64,000 bases of DNA. Source: Plasticicumulans acidivorans. GTDB lineage: Bacteria > Pseudomonadota > Gammaproteobacteria > Competibacterales > Competibacteraceae. Location of the stretch: assembly GCF_003182095.1 (NCBI RefSeq), contig NZ_QGTJ01000005.1, positions 190,897-254,896 of the forward strand, written 5' to 3'. Of the stretch, positions 10,784 to 19,988 are shown in pieces. The notes under the pieces are model-generated. The model saw only the letters and a list, made by a program, of their open reading frames with translations, had not been told where the DNA came from and searched no databases. How positions within the stretch are numbered: position 1 is the stretch's first letter; each line of letters opens with the position of its first letter. The position numbers were made by a program, and so were the translations under genes.

Positions 10784-10897
10784 GTGAAAGTTCGTGCTTC
10801 TGTAAAAAAACTGTGCCGAAATTGCAAGATTGTCCGCCGTGAAGGAGTTGTGAGAGTCATCTGTAAAGATGCAAGACACAAACAGCGGCAAGGCTGA
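10784..10897 (+). CDS. rpmJ: 50S ribosomal protein L36
   Basis: This 37-residue protein starts at GTG ([20 protein letters not shown]) and ends [12 protein letters not shown]. It keeps all four zinc ligands (C11, C14, C27, H32), so it is the zinc-binding L36 form. It is one residue shorter than the common 38-residue enterobacterial form between the third ligand and the histidine. It lies between secY and rpsM. Confidence 0.96.
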   Translation: MKVRASVKKLCRNCKIVRREGVVRVICKDARHKQRQG

Positions 10898-10909
10898 TCG
10901 TTGTGCAAT

Positions 10910-10938
10910 TTGAATCGTTGCGCTGAGTGTTGTATAGT
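10910..10938 (+). promoter_or_regulatory. Sigma70-type promoter candidate for the alpha operon (rpsM)
   Basis: TTGAAT (10910-10915), a 17-base spacer and TATAGT (10933-10938) match the -35/-10 consensus well. They lie 50 bases before the rpsM start, in the 91-base gap after rpmJ. This would give rpsM-rpsK-rpsD-rpoA-rplQ an extra promoter besides read-through from spc. Confidence 0.55.
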
Positions 10939-10988
10939 TCGCAGTTTACCGCGAACGCATTCGCCGCGGTGGCAGGGGAGTTTCGTGC

Positions 10989-11345
10989 ATGGCCCGTATT
11001 GCAGGTATCAATATTCCGGTGAATAAGCACGCGGTTATCGCGCTGCAATCTATTTTTGGCATTGGTCCAACTCGTGCGAAATCTGTTTGCGTTGGTGCTG
11101 ATGTTTCACCGGAAACGAAGGTGAAGGACTTGACTGAAGCGCAGGTCGAGGCTCTTCGTGCCGAGGTTGCGAAATTTGTCGTAGAAGGCGATCTCCGCAG
11201 AGAGGTCTCCATGAATATTAAGCGACTTATGGATCTTGGCTGTTATCGGGGCTTACGCCATCGCCGTGGTCTGCCGTTGCGGGGACAGCGCACACGTACG
11301 AATGCCCGTACTCGTAAGGGACCGCGGCGCGCCATCAAGAAGTAG
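10989..11345 (+). CDS. rpsM: 30S ribosomal protein S13
   Basis: S13 is in the 30S head and contacts tRNA and L5. The 118-residue product begins [20 protein letters not shown] and contains the C-terminal [26 protein letters not shown] precedes the ATG. It heads the alpha operon. Confidence 0.98.
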   Translation: MARIAGINIPVNKHAVIALQSIFGIGPTRAKSVCVGADVSPETKVKDLTEAQVEALRAEVAKFVVEGDLRREVSMNIKRLMDLGCYRGLRHRRGLPLRGQRTRTNARTRKGPRRAIKK

Positions 11346-11391
11346 TCGTCGCGTTTTGCAATGTTCCGCATAGGTTGAAAGGTACTGTTTT

Positions 11392-11781
11392 ATGGCCAAG
11401 CCTGCTGCTAAGGCGCGTAAGCGTGTCAAAAAGTCGGTTGTTGATGGTATTGCACATGTTCACGCATCGTTCAATAACACCATCATTACCATTACTGATC
11501 GGCAAGGTAATACATTGTCTTGGGCTACTGCGGGAGGCTCTGGTTTCCGTGGTTCTCGTAAAAGCACTCCTTTCGCAGCACAGGTAGCCGCTGAGCGAGC
11601 GGGTGCTGTTGTTAAAGAATTCGGTCTTAAAAATCTTGAGGTCAATGTAAACGGTCCTGGTCCTGGTCGTGAATCGGCTGTCCGGGCATTGAATGCTCAA
11701 GGTTTTAAAATTACGAATATTATGGACGTTACACCGATTCCTCATAACGGTTGCCGTCCCCCGAAAAAGCGCCGCGTCTAA
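11392..11781 (+). CDS. rpsK: 30S ribosomal protein S11
   Basis: S11 forms part of the platform and the mRNA exit. The 129-residue product contains [20 protein letters not shown] and ends [17 protein letters not shown], the conserved S11 C-terminus. Confidence 0.98.
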   Translation: MAKPAAKARKRVKKSVVDGIAHVHASFNNTIITITDRQGNTLSWATAGGSGFRGSRKSTPFAAQVAAERAGAVVKEFGLKNLEVNVNGPGPGRESAVRALNAQGFKITNIMDVTPIPHNGCRPPKKRRV

Positions 11782-11796
11782 GCGAGGAGTGTGGTT

Positions 11797-12417
11797 GTGG
11801 CGAGATATATCGGTCCAAAATGCAAGCTCAGCCGTCGCGAAGGTACGGATCTGGGGCTGAAATCATCGGCTCGGGCCTTGGAGTCCAAGTGCAATCTGGA
11901 GCGCGTACCTGGTCAACATGGTGCGAGACGCAGTCGTTTGTCAGACTACGGGCTTCAGTTAAGAGAAAAGCAAAAGCTCCGCCGTATTTACGGCGTTTTG
12001 GAGCGGCAGTTTCGGCGTTATTACCAAGAGGCTGCTCGTCGTAAAGGATCCACTGGCGAAAATTTGCTAAAGCTTCTTGAAAGCCGCCTTGATAATGTTG
12101 TTTATCGCATGGGGTTTGGGGCAACCCGAGCTGAGGCACGTCAACTGGTCTCCCATAAAGCTGTTCTTGTTAATGGTGAGGCAATTAACGTTCCGTCTTA
12201 TATGTTGAAAGCTGCAGATGTTGTAGCTGTACGTGAAAAGTCTCGCAATCAACTTCGCATCCAGCAGTCGTTAGGGCTGGCACAGAGTCGCGGCTTTGCG
12301 GAGTGGGTTGAGGTTGATGTGGCTAAGATGTCCGGTGTGTTTAAGCGGATTCCAGATCGTTCAGATCTGCCAGCCGACATTAATGAGTCACTCGTTGTGG
12401 AGTTGTACTCCAAGTAA
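11797..12417 (+). CDS. rpsD: 30S ribosomal protein S4
   Basis: S4 nucleates 30S assembly; in E. coli it represses the alpha operon. The 206-residue product begins [19 protein letters not shown] and has an S4 RNA-binding domain ([20 protein letters not shown]). GTG 11797 is chosen over GTG 11791 because the GAGGAG site (11784-11789) is properly spaced only for the former, and the length fits. Confidence 0.97.
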   Translation: MARYIGPKCKLSRREGTDLGLKSSARALESKCNLERVPGQHGARRSRLSDYGLQLREKQKLRRIYGVLERQFRRYYQEAARRKGSTGENLLKLLESRLDNVVYRMGFGATRAEARQLVSHKAVLVNGEAINVPSYMLKAADVVAVREKSRNQLRIQQSLGLAQSRGFAEWVEVDVAKMSGVFKRIPDRSDLPADINESLVVELYSK

Positions 12418-12436
12418 GTCTGGGGGACCCTCATAG

Positions 12437-13444
12437 ATGTCGGGCACATCTGATTTTCTTAAACCACGCATTGTCGATGTCGAGCGTATTGATGATCGAC
12501 GTGCTCGGGTTACGCTTGAGCCACTTGAGCGCGGCTTTGGTCATACCCTGGGTAACGCCCTGCGTCGCATTCTTTTGTCATCTATCCCCGGGGCTGCTGT
12601 TGTCGAGTGCGAAATTGAAGGAGTATTGCACGAGTACTCGGCTGTTGAAGGGATCCAAGAAGACGTTATCGATGTATTGCTGAACCTGAAAGGTTTGGCA
12701 ATTGTTATGCATGGTGACGCCGACGTAATTCTCTCGCTTCGTAAAAAGGGGCCAGGCGTCGTTAAGGCGGTGGATATTCAAACTACGCATGCTGTTGAAA
12801 TTATTAATTCAGAGCATGTGATTGCGACGCTCACCAAGGAAGTTGAGCTTGGCATGAAGCTCCGCATCGCAAAGGGTCGTGGCTATGAGCCTGCGACTCA
12901 GCGTGTAACAGCGGAAGGTGAGAGTCGTCCTATTGGCCGTTTACAGCTCGACGCTTCGTTTAGTCCTATTAACCGTGTTAGCTATAAGGTTGAAGCTGCT
13001 CGAGTGGAGCAGAGGACTAATCTCGATAAATTGGTAATTGATCTTGAAACCAATGGTACTGTTGATCCCGAGGAAGCGATTCGGGCAGCGGCACGTATTT
13101 TATTGGATCAGTTATCGGTTTTTGTTGATTTAAAAGGAAAGGAAGAGACTGAGCTGCAGCCGGAAGCCGTCGATATAGACCCGATTCTTCTTCGGCCCGT
13201 TGATGATCTCGAGCTGACAGTGCGCTCGGCTAACTGTCTTAAGGCTGAGAGTATCTATTACATTGGCGATCTAATTCAGAGAACTGAAGTAGAGTTGCTT
13301 AAGACTCCTAATTTAGGTAAGAAGTCTCTTACTGAAATTAAAGATGTGCTTGCCTCGCACGGTTTATCTCTGGGCATGAAGTTAGAAAACTGGCCACCTC
13401 CCCAGCTTGCTGGAGATAAGGTTGACGACCGCGCCAGTGCCTGA
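12437..13444 (+). CDS. rpoA: DNA-directed RNA polymerase subunit alpha
   Basis: The alpha dimer scaffolds RNA polymerase and contacts activators and UP elements. The 335-residue product has the N-terminal assembly domain ([20 protein letters not shown]) and the C-terminal helix-hairpin-helix DNA-binding domain (about residues 255-320, with [18 protein letters not shown]). The length is usual for proteobacteria. Confidence 0.98.
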   Translation: MSGTSDFLKPRIVDVERIDDRRARVTLEPLERGFGHTLGNALRRILLSSIPGAAVVECEIEGVLHEYSAVEGIQEDVIDVLLNLKGLAIVMHGDADVILSLRKKGPGVVKAVDIQTTHAVEIINSEHVIATLTKEVELGMKLRIAKGRGYEPATQRVTAEGESRPIGRLQLDASFSPINRVSYKVEAARVEQRTNLDKLVIDLETNGTVDPEEAIRAAARILLDQLSVFVDLKGKEETELQPEAVDIDPILLRPVDDLELTVRSANCLKAESIYYIGDLIQRTEVELLKTPNLGKKSLTEIKDVLASHGLSLGMKLENWPPPQLAGDKVDDRASA

Positions 13445-13514
13445 ATTATTTAGGGAGCCGCTGTATCGATTTATCGAATGCGGAAACCTGGAATCACGTT
13501 AAGGAATTGCACCT

Positions 13515-13913
13515 ATGCGTCACCGCAAGTCGGGCCGTAAGCTTAATCGAACAAGTAGTCATCGGCAGTCAATGTTTCGAAATATGACTGCATCGTTGAT
13601 ATCTCATGAGCTGATAAAAACAACACTGCCAAAAGCAAAAGAATTGCGTCGTGTAGCAGAACCGTTGATTACGCTTAGTAAGGTTGATAGTGTCGCGGGT
13701 CGGCGATTAGCATTTGCGCGTCTGAGAGACCGCGATGCGGTGACTAAATTGTTTGCTGAATTGGGTCCGCGATATAGCTCAAGAGCTGGCGGGTATCTTC
13801 GCATTATGAAGTGCGGGTTCAGAGCTGGGGATAACGCTCCTATGGCCTATGTGGAGTTGGTTGATCGTCCGCAGGCAGTCAGTGAAAATATGGATTCAGT
13901 CTCAACAGATTAA
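13515..13913 (+). CDS. rplQ: 50S ribosomal protein L17
   Basis: L17 closes the alpha operon. The 132-residue product begins [20 protein letters not shown] and contains [21 protein letters not shown] strong terminator follows 25 bases after its stop. Confidence 0.98.
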   Translation: MRHRKSGRKLNRTSSHRQSMFRNMTASLISHELIKTTLPKAKELRRVAEPLITLSKVDSVAGRRLAFARLRDRDAVTKLFAELGPRYSSRAGGYLRIMKCGFRAGDNAPMAYVELVDRPQAVSENMDSVSTD

Positions 13914-13937
13914 TGTAGTTTTTAATTTTCATCACAG

Positions 13938-13964
13938 CCCCTCTTTTTTGAGGGGTTTTTTTTT
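13938..13964 (+). terminator. Rho-independent terminator of the ribosomal operon
   Basis: CCCCTC (13938-13943), a T6 loop, GAGGGG (13950-13955) and a nine-T tract (13956-13964) directly follow rplQ. It ends the 14 kb ribosomal block before the oppositely oriented gene at 14016. Confidence 0.93.
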
Positions 13965-13974
13965 GAACATAAAC

Positions 13975-14000
13975 GCATGCGCTTATATGCATGCGCTTAT
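13975..14000. repeat. Two 12-base direct repeats after the terminator
   Basis: GCATGCGCTTAT occurs at 13975-13986 and again at 13989-14000, in the gap between rplQ and the converging gene. Each copy contains the palindrome GCATGC. Function unknown. Confidence 0.5.
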
Positions 14001-14015
14001 GTTAAAAATTAAGCA

Positions 14016-14675
14016 TTAAAAATTAAATTTATTTTTCTTGGTGGTGTTTATTAAATAAGCAAGTTTTGTTTCAAAAAGACTATCTGTTGTCCATTCATTT
14101 TTGCTTGTGCGAGTTATAAGGACTGCATTCATTAATGTGTCTTCACCCGTGACAGCAAATAAACGTCCGCCAACAGCTAGTTTTTCAAGCCATACTGATT
14201 CAACAGAAGATAAACCTCCTGTAATGGCTATTGCATCGTAGTTTTGTTCTCCCCATCCTTTTGATGCATCTCCTGTTTGAAGTTTAACATTATGAACACC
14301 AAGTGATTTTAATTTCTCGCCGCAGGTTTCTATAAAATCAGCATATATATCAACGCTTAAAACATTACCGCCAAGGAATGCAAGGCATGCAGTAATAAAT
14401 CCTGAACCAGTACCAATTTCTAAAATGCGATCGTCGGGGCTAATGCTTAGCGCTTGTAGCATTCGTCCTTCTACTACGGGGTGCATCATTGATTGCTGGT
14501 GATCAATAGGAACAGCGATATCAGCATAAGCTAGACGTTTATATCTTTCTGGAACAAAAAAATCTCGTTTTATATTGTCTAGGACATCGAGCACACGAGG
14601 ATCGAGTACTTCCCATGGGCGGACTTGTTGTTCAATCATGTTAAACCGTGCTTGTTCGAAGTTCATCTCGCTCAT
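14016..14675 (-). CDS. Protein-L-isoaspartate O-methyltransferase family protein
   Basis: PIMT enzymes methylate isoaspartyl residues in aged proteins using S-adenosylmethionine. The 219-residue product starts MSEMNFEQARFNMIEQQVRP and has the SAM-binding motif ILEIGTGSGFITACLA at about residues 84-99. Closely similar proteins often sit in front of tolC, but no tolC is here. Codon 4 (ATG) is an alternative start. The gene is AT-rich compared with later parts of the window. Actual isoaspartyl activity is inferred from the family only. Confidence 0.85.
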   Translation of the reverse strand: MSEMNFEQARFNMIEQQVRPWEVLDPRVLDVLDNIKRDFFVPERYKRLAYADIAVPIDHQQSMMHPVVEGRMLQALSISPDDRILEIGTGSGFITACLAFLGGNVLSVDIYADFIETCGEKLKSLGVHNVKLQTGDASKGWGEQNYDAIAITGGLSSVESVWLEKLAVGGRLFAVTGEDTLMNAVLITRTSKNEWTTDSLFETKLAYLINTTKKNKFNF

Positions 14676-14765
14676 GATGTAAGCCCTTGGTTTTTAATGT
14701 GTACGGCGAAAGTTAAAAATGCTCGCTGTCGACTGCTGGAGGATTTTATCATAGTCATTCCTCGG

Positions 14766-15743
14766 TTAAGGTTTGCTCTCGTCGTTTAGCTCAACAGCAT
14801 AGTTTGATATAGGTAAAGCAACAGTGATTAAATCATGTTCGACTAAGAAGGATGCAAAGCGTTTATATCGAAGCGAGCTAAACGCTTGAGGCTGAGCGGA
14901 TAAGCGATTTAGAAGATCCGGGTAGGCACGTTGCTCTGCTTCATTGTTAAAGAAGTTGTATTTTTGAGCGATCAACTTCCAGGCATCTTGGGGGTGGTCG
15001 AGTACCCAGAGGGTGCCGTGTTCGAGTGCTTGAAGAAAGCGTTTTAGCTTTGGGTCATTAAGTTTATTTCGTGCTGCAATTGCCACAACTCCGTCAAAAG
15101 GGGGGATGCCTAGTTCTTCTATTGGTAGTAAAAATGCTGTTTTTTTATGTGCTTCAATTACTCCAATAGTTTTTTGGCGCTCTGTTGTTATTATTGCATC
15201 TACGTAGCCTTCTAATAAGGCCTGAGTAATTGGTTGATCTAATGAAACGAATTGTATTTCATTAAATGATTTTTCTGTATTAGATAAAATAGCCTGTATT
15301 ATTTTTGCATCTAATGAATCTGCTTGGTAACCAAGGCGTTTGCCTTTTAGGTCTTGCTGTATGCGAATATTTGATTTTGTAAGCGTTACTATGCCTGACA
15401 ATGGTGTGTCAATTAGTGTTGCAATTCGTTTTACAGCTATGCCGTCTCCAACAAATAGAAAAAGGCGCGTTTGTGTCGTTACCGCTAAAAGTCCGCGATC
15501 ATCAATAATTTGTTGAAATGCTTCTCTTGGGCTGGTCGCCAATACAAAATTCACATCTAAGCCTAAATCTGAAAAAAATCCAAGCTCTCTTGTTGCCAAT
15601 AAAGCAATATGAGAGCTGTTAATTTGTTGGTCAAAAAAAATCACAAATGAATCTTTTTGTGTTTCTTTGGCGACTACTGGTTGAGTTAATAAAAAAAAGT
15701 TTAAAATTTGTATAAATGTAAAAAAAAATAATTTAGCTTTCAT
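14766..15743 (-). CDS. Orphan ABC-type solute-binding protein (NMT1/THI5-like)
   Basis: From ATG 15743 the product is 325 residues with a hydrophobic N-terminus (MKAKLFFFTFIQILNFFLLT, then QPVVA-K) that looks like a Sec signal peptide, so it is probably periplasmic. The body resembles SsuA/NMT1/THI5-type binding proteins (SSHIALLATRELGFFSDLGL; LKGKRLGYQADSLDAKIIQA; EGYVDAIITTERQK). These usually bind sulfonates, nitrate or pyrimidines. No permease or ATPase gene is adjacent, so the ligand cannot be assigned. The frame stays open upstream to 15848 with other possible starts. The gene is very AT-rich. Confidence 0.7.
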   Translation of the reverse strand: MKAKLFFFTFIQILNFFLLTQPVVAKETQKDSFVIFFDQQINSSHIALLATRELGFFSDLGLDVNFVLATSPREAFQQIIDDRGLLAVTTQTRLFLFVGDGIAVKRIATLIDTPLSGIVTLTKSNIRIQQDLKGKRLGYQADSLDAKIIQAILSNTEKSFNEIQFVSLDQPITQALLEGYVDAIITTERQKTIGVIEAHKKTAFLLPIEELGIPPFDGVVAIAARNKLNDPKLKRFLQALEHGTLWVLDHPQDAWKLIAQKYNFFNNEAEQRAYPDLLNRLSAQPQAFSSLRYKRFASFLVEHDLITVALPISNYAVELNDESKP

Positions 15744-15990
15744 GATGGCTTTGAGTGGCTTTAATAGCATGTCTTTTGAGTACATTGAAAGATATTGATA
15801 CAAATGAGTAGAAATCAATGCTTTTAAAAAAACATACAGGTGCTTCATGTAGAGTATCGATTCATTTGCGGTCTTAATTGAGCGTTATTTGTTTTTGTTA
15901 TATTTATATTTTTTTTTATTTCTTTTAATTGTTACGATGCTTGGGTAGGCTCTAAGCGAACTCATCTAGTCTATTGCGTAAGGGGGGGCT

Positions 15991-16713
15991 ATGCAAAGCT
16001 CTGATGGTGAAGAGACGAAAGAGTTATTGGAGCATGTCCACGCTTTGAGTGCGTGGCTTGAAGGTGTGCCCGCTATAGAGCGTGTTGAATGGGCGAGTGC
16101 GCAATTTGGAGAACATCTCGTTCTTTCCTCTAGTTTTGGGGCCCAGTCCGCTGTATGTCTGCATATGGCTACAACTGTAAATCCAAGTATTCCGGTGATT
16201 TTAATCGATACAGGATACTTGTTTCCGGAAACTTATCGTTTTATTGATGAGTTGGCAGATAGGCTCCGTCTAAACTTACATGTCTATAGGTCATCAAAGG
16301 GGCCTGCTTGGCAAGAGGCTACATATGGCCGACTTTGGGAGCAAGGTTTGGATGGTTTAAATCGTTATAATTATATAAATAAAGTTGAGCCTATGGCTCG
16401 GGCATTGGACGGTCTTGATGCGAAAGGCTGGATTTCAGGTCTAAGACGCCAACAGGCAAAATCACGCGTTGATTTGGGGGTGTTATTGGCGCGGAAGGGA
16501 AGAATAAAAATACATCCCATAATTGAATGGAATGATTATGATGTTTATCAGTACTTGCAGCGTTTCGATCTGCCTTATCATCCTTTGTGGGAAAAAGGGT
16601 ATGTTTCGATAGGTGATGTGCATACAACCAGTCGCTTATTAGACGGAATGACAGAAGAGGAAACGAGATTCTTTGGTCTTAAAAGAGAGTGCGGAATTCA
16701 TGAGTTGATTTGA
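15991..16713 (+). CDS. cysH: Phosphoadenosine phosphosulfate (PAPS) reductase
   Basis: CysH reduces PAPS to sulfite with thioredoxin in assimilatory sulfate reduction. The 240-residue product has the PP-loop-like [13 protein letters not shown] (47-59) and the catalytic C-terminal KRECGIHE (Cys234). It lacks the paired cysteines that bind an iron-sulfur cluster in APS reductases, so PAPS is the likely substrate. No other cys genes are adjacent. It converges with rnd, one base between the stops, without a visible terminator. Confidence 0.93.
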   Translation: MQSSDGEETKELLEHVHALSAWLEGVPAIERVEWASAQFGEHLVLSSSFGAQSAVCLHMATTVNPSIPVILIDTGYLFPETYRFIDELADRLRLNLHVYRSSKGPAWQEATYGRLWEQGLDGLNRYNYINKVEPMARALDGLDAKGWISGLRRQQAKSRVDLGVLLARKGRIKIHPIIEWNDYDVYQYLQRFDLPYHPLWEKGYVSIGDVHTTSRLLDGMTEEETRFFGLKRECGIHELI

Positions 16714-16714
16714 T

Positions 16715-17869
16715 TCAAGTTTTTTTGGTTGGGTCTTGTTCTATAAGAAGTTGGTGTAGTTCGTTTATAACGTATGGGCCGAGTAGTTCGCTTCGCCAGT
16801 TTCCTATGGATTCGAAACTTTTTTCTTTTTTTACTATGGCTTCAATTTGTTTGCGCGTTAATATTTGTTCTGGAGTGATGTCGTTTTGTACGGCACAAAT
16901 ATGTACTTTTTTTGTTATGAATTGTATGGTTGTTTTTTGATCGGCAGTTAGATTGTTTGAATGTATGTGTCTGGGTTTTAAATGCGATGTATTTTTTTTT
17001 AATGCTTTTATGTTGTTTTTTGTTAAATAAAAACAGGGTTGTTTTGATGCTTTTTCGTTGTCGGTTATAGATGACTCTGGTGTTTTGACCGTATGAACGG
17101 TTGTTTTGGCTGCTTCAATTAATGCTTCATCTGACATAATCCATCTACGCGGCAGGTTCTTTTTAATGGCCGTATTTTCACGCCAAGTGGATAGTTCTTG
17201 TAGTGTTGCGAGTTGTTTTTTGTTTAGCGTCGAAGTGTTTTTTATTTTGTGCCAAGCATCATGTGGGGCTGTAACGTAACGTTGTGCGTCATACAGCTTG
17301 TGTGTGTCCTCTTCAAGCCATTTGTTTCTTCCTTTTACTGCAAGCTGTTCGGCTTGTATGTGATAAATTTTGTGCAAAAAACGCACATCGTTAGCAGCAT
17401 ATGCTAATTGCTCGTTTGAAAGTGGGCGTTGGCTCCAGTCCGTGCGGCTTTGCGATTTATCAATTTTTATTCCCAAGAGTAGTTCGGTTAATGGTGCGTA
17501 GCCAATTTGGTTCCCTTGACCTAATAAACCAGCTGCAATTTGGGTATCAAATATGGGTGAAGGAATGGAGTCGCAAAGGTGATAAAAAATTTCAAGATCT
17601 TGTGTCGCACCATGTAGTATTTTTGTTGTTTTTTGGTTTTTGATTAAATTTATTAACGGATGGAGTTCGTTTTTGTTAATTGCTATTGTGTCAATGCATG
17701 CCACCGTTCCTTCTGATTCTATTTGTATAAGGCAGAGTTGTGGGAAATAGGTTTTTTCACGCATAAACTCCGTGTCGAGGGCAATATACCGCGGGCAATT
17801 CAAGGTTCTGATGAATTCGTAGAGTGCTTCATATGAATTGATGAAAATGGGTGGGCTACTGTTTTTCAT
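16715..17869 (-). CDS. rnd: Ribonuclease D
   Basis: RNase D is a 3'-5' exoribonuclease of the DEDD family that trims tRNA and other small RNAs. The 384-residue product has the first motif LDTEFMRE (Asp32, Glu34), then [22 protein letters not shown] and [13 protein letters not shown], followed by HRDC-like C-terminal regions. It overlaps the end of moaC by 14 bases, so ppa-moaC-rnd probably form one minus-strand transcript. The gene is AT-rich. Confidence 0.95.
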   Translation of the reverse strand: MKNSSPPIFINSYEALYEFIRTLNCPRYIALDTEFMREKTYFPQLCLIQIESEGTVACIDTIAINKNELHPLINLIKNQKTTKILHGATQDLEIFYHLCDSIPSPIFDTQIAAGLLGQGNQIGYAPLTELLLGIKIDKSQSRTDWSQRPLSNEQLAYAANDVRFLHKIYHIQAEQLAVKGRNKWLEEDTHKLYDAQRYVTAPHDAWHKIKNTSTLNKKQLATLQELSTWRENTAIKKNLPRRWIMSDEALIEAAKTTVHTVKTPESSITDNEKASKQPCFYLTKNNIKALKKNTSHLKPRHIHSNNLTADQKTTIQFITKKVHICAVQNDITPEQILTRKQIEAIVKKEKSFESIGNWRSELLGPYVINELHQLLIEQDPTKKT

Positions 17870-18356
17870 CTTTTGAAAACCTTGATCGTTTCCAATGTCC
17901 TGAGCGACCGCCTTGTTTTTCCATAAGATGGATGTCGCTCATTTCCATTTCTTTGTCCACCGCCTTGCACATATCGTAAATTGTGAGAAGTCCGATATGG
18001 ACAGCAGTTAATGCCTCCATTTCTACCCCTGTTTGTCCTATAGTTTTAGTTGTGACGCTGCACTGAATTGCGGATGGAGTTTTAATGATTTTGAAATTTA
18101 CTTCTACATGTGTTAAATGAATTGGATGGCATAAAGGTATCAGTTCAGATGTTTTTTTTGCTGCCATTATGGCTGCAATGCGAGCGATGCCTAATACATC
18201 ACCTTTATTATGACCTCCAGCTTCAATTAACTCTAAAGTAGAAGGGGTCATCAAAATGATCCCCTCTGCTGTTGCTGTGCGTATGGACGTTTTTTTATGG
18301 CCCACATCTACCATGTGAGCATCGCCAGATTTATTAAAATGTGTTAAGTGTGGCAT
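17856..18356 (-). CDS. moaC: Cyclic pyranopterin monophosphate synthase
   Basis: MoaC makes cyclic pyranopterin monophosphate from the MoaA product in molybdenum cofactor synthesis. The 166-residue product starts [20 protein letters not shown] and contains [32 protein letters not shown] and [20 protein letters not shown], the active-site regions. ATG 18356 fits the family start; an in-frame upstream ATG at 18398 would add 14 unrelated residues. No other moa genes are in the window. Confidence 0.95.
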   Translation of the reverse strand: MPHLTHFNKSGDAHMVDVGHKKTSIRTATAEGIILMTPSTLELIEAGGHNKGDVLGIARIAAIMAAKKTSELIPLCHPIHLTHVEVNFKIIKTPSAIQCSVTTKTIGQTGVEMEALTAVHIGLLTIYDMCKAVDKEMEMSDIHLMEKQGGRSGHWKRSRFSKDEKQ

Positions 18357-18398
18357 GCTGATTCTGCCCCATGTGCTAAGGGCTTTGGCAAAAACCAT

Positions 18399-18440
18399 GG
18401 GGGGGCTGATTTTTTTTCGATTATCAAGCTTGCCCCCCCC
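18399..18440. other. G7C/GC8 inverted repeat between ppa and moaC
   Basis: GGGGGGGC (18399-18406) and GCCCCCCC (18432-18439) can pair across a 25-base AT-rich loop. On the minus strand the hairpin lies between ppa and moaC and is followed four bases later by only a short T-run. It may be a weak terminator or an mRNA-stabilising stem that separates the two genes. Confidence 0.4.
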
Positions 18441-18463
18441 GGCAGTGAGTGGCTGATAGCCTG

Positions 18464-18997
18464 TTATTTGGACTCCTCGTACATCTTCACGCTTGCACCA
18501 ATTTCTGTTTTTGCGTCTTCGACTGAACCCCAGCCATCAACTTTGACCCATTTGCCCTTATCGAGATCTTTATAATGCTCAAAGAAGTGTGCAATTTGTG
18601 ACATAATGACAGCCGGAAGGTCCTCAATTTTCTCAACGTTTTCGTACAAAGTGCACTGTTTCTTAATTGGCACGGCAACCAACTTTGAATCTTGTCCGCC
18701 TTCGTCCGACATCTTGAGGAGGCCTAGCGGACGGCATCGAACTACGCAGCCGGAGACCAGTGGAAACGGCGTAACAACGAGCACATCAAGTGGATCACCG
18801 TCACCGCACAAGGTGTTTGGGATGTAGCCATAATTGCAGGGATAGTGCATGGCTACATTCATGAAGCGGTCAACGAACAGCGCGCCTGTTTCTTTGTCGA
18901 CTTCGTATTTCACGGGATCTGCGTTGGCAGGAATCTCAATGATGACGTTGAAATCGTTTGGTAAGTCGCGGCCGGCAGTTACTCGATCCAGAATCAT
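18464..18997 (-). CDS. ppa: Inorganic pyrophosphatase (family I)
   Basis: Ppa hydrolyses pyrophosphate released by biosynthesis, driving those reactions forward. The 177-residue product has the hallmark [15 protein letters not shown] with its metal-binding aspartates, and the N-terminus [20 protein letters not shown] normal for proteobacterial enzymes. GAGGGG precedes the ATG. It heads a ppa-moaC-rnd group on the minus strand. Confidence 0.97.
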   Translation of the reverse strand: MILDRVTAGRDLPNDFNVIIEIPANADPVKYEVDKETGALFVDRFMNVAMHYPCNYGYIPNTLCGDGDPLDVLVVTPFPLVSGCVVRCRPLGLLKMSDEGGQDSKLVAVPIKKQCTLYENVEKIEDLPAVIMSQIAHFFEHYKDLDKGKWVKVDGWGSVEDAKTEIGASVKMYEESK

Positions 18998-19335
18998 TTG
19001 CTTTTCCCCTCAGGTTGAGCCACTTTTAGGCTTTGCAAGATTACCATGGAGTTGGTTTTCAATGCGACAAGACTAGTCTCCGTGCTAGGTAAGTCATTCA
19101 TTTTGGCCGTTGCAAGCAACAAAAAAAGCATAAGGATTTTTTCATTTTGGCATGTGTTGTATGTGATTTGTATATACGATGCAGCAAGGCCTTGATTGCA
19201 TTGACAGCGGTGGTGAAAAAGGTAAGCTTTATAAAAACTAAGTCTAATGCTGACAAGTGTGGTGTTGAGCTGCACTGTCGTTTCTTGATGCGGTTATTAT
19301 GCCGCCAATTTTAGTGAAAGGATGGGAACGCCGTT
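18998..19335. other. Divergent intergenic region ppa/adk (338 bases)
   Basis: It separates two divergent genes and should hold both promoters. A TTGACA hexamer is at 19201-19206 but no well-spaced -10 was identified. AAAGGATGGG precedes the adk start. A 93-codon minus-strand open frame (18994-19275) has no recognisable features and overlaps the ppa start, so it is not called. Nothing else was seen. Confidence 0.6.
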
Positions 19336-19887
19336 ATGAGAACCGTCTTGTTGGGGGCGCCAGGGTCAGGTAAGGGGACGCAGGCCGAGGGCATCGTAGC
19401 TCGCTATGCGATTACTCATATTTCGACCGGCGATTTGCTGCGTGCAGAGGTTGCGGCAGGCAGTGAACTCGGCAATCGCGCGAAGGCCATCATGGAGGCG
19501 GGTGGGCTTGTATCGGATGACATCGTGCTGGGCATGATGGAGGCTAAGCTGGGGGGGTTGGAAAAAGGCTTTCTGCTTGATGGTTTTCCCCGAACCTTGG
19601 CGCAGGCCGAGTCTTTGGATAATTTGTTGGCAAGGTTGGGTAAACCATTAGATTGTGTATTGTTTTTTGATGTTGATTTCGATGAGATTACCCGCCGTTT
19701 GTTGTCTCGCGGGCGAGCGGACGACGTCGAAGAGGTGATACGTAAGCGTTTGGCTGTTTATGAAGAACAAACAGCTCCTTTGATTGAGTATTATGCGAAT
19801 AAGGGTGTGCTGCAGACTGTTAAAGGGGTCGGTGTGATAGAAGAAATTTCGGCCAAGATCTTTGCTGTGCTTGATGCGTACCGTTAA
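19336..19887 (+). CDS. adk: Adenylate kinase (short-LID form)
   Basis: Adk interconverts ATP + AMP and 2 ADP. The 183-residue product has the P-loop GAPGSGKGTQ (7-16), GFLLDGFPRT and SRGRADDVEEVIRKRL. The LID region is the short type without the 30-residue insertion or zinc cysteines, which explains the length below the usual 214 residues. A bidirectional terminator follows. Confidence 0.95.
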   Translation: MRTVLLGAPGSGKGTQAEGIVARYAITHISTGDLLRAEVAAGSELGNRAKAIMEAGGLVSDDIVLGMMEAKLGGLEKGFLLDGFPRTLAQAESLDNLLARLGKPLDCVLFFDVDFDEITRRLLSRGRADDVEEVIRKRLAVYEEQTAPLIEYYANKGVLQTVKGVGVIEEISAKIFAVLDAYR

Positions 19888-19941
19888 TTAATTTTTCTTG
19901 ATAGGAAATTGACCACAGGGAAGTGTGTTTTTACTAAAATG

Positions 19942-19969
19942 AAAAAGGCGACCAGACGGTCGCCTTTTT
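19942..19969. terminator. Bidirectional terminator between adk and gltA
   Basis: AAAAAGGCGACC (19942-19953) pairs perfectly with GGTCGCCTTTTT (19958-19969) around a four-base loop. The T-tracts on both strands allow it to end both adk and the converging gltA. Confidence 0.93.
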
Positions 19970-19988
19970 GTTGGTCTGTTTGCCAAGT

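Noticed and set aside
18994..19275. A 93-codon minus-strand open frame between ppa and adk
   Set aside because: It overlaps the ppa start, has no ribosome site or recognised motif, and lies where the divergent promoters should be.
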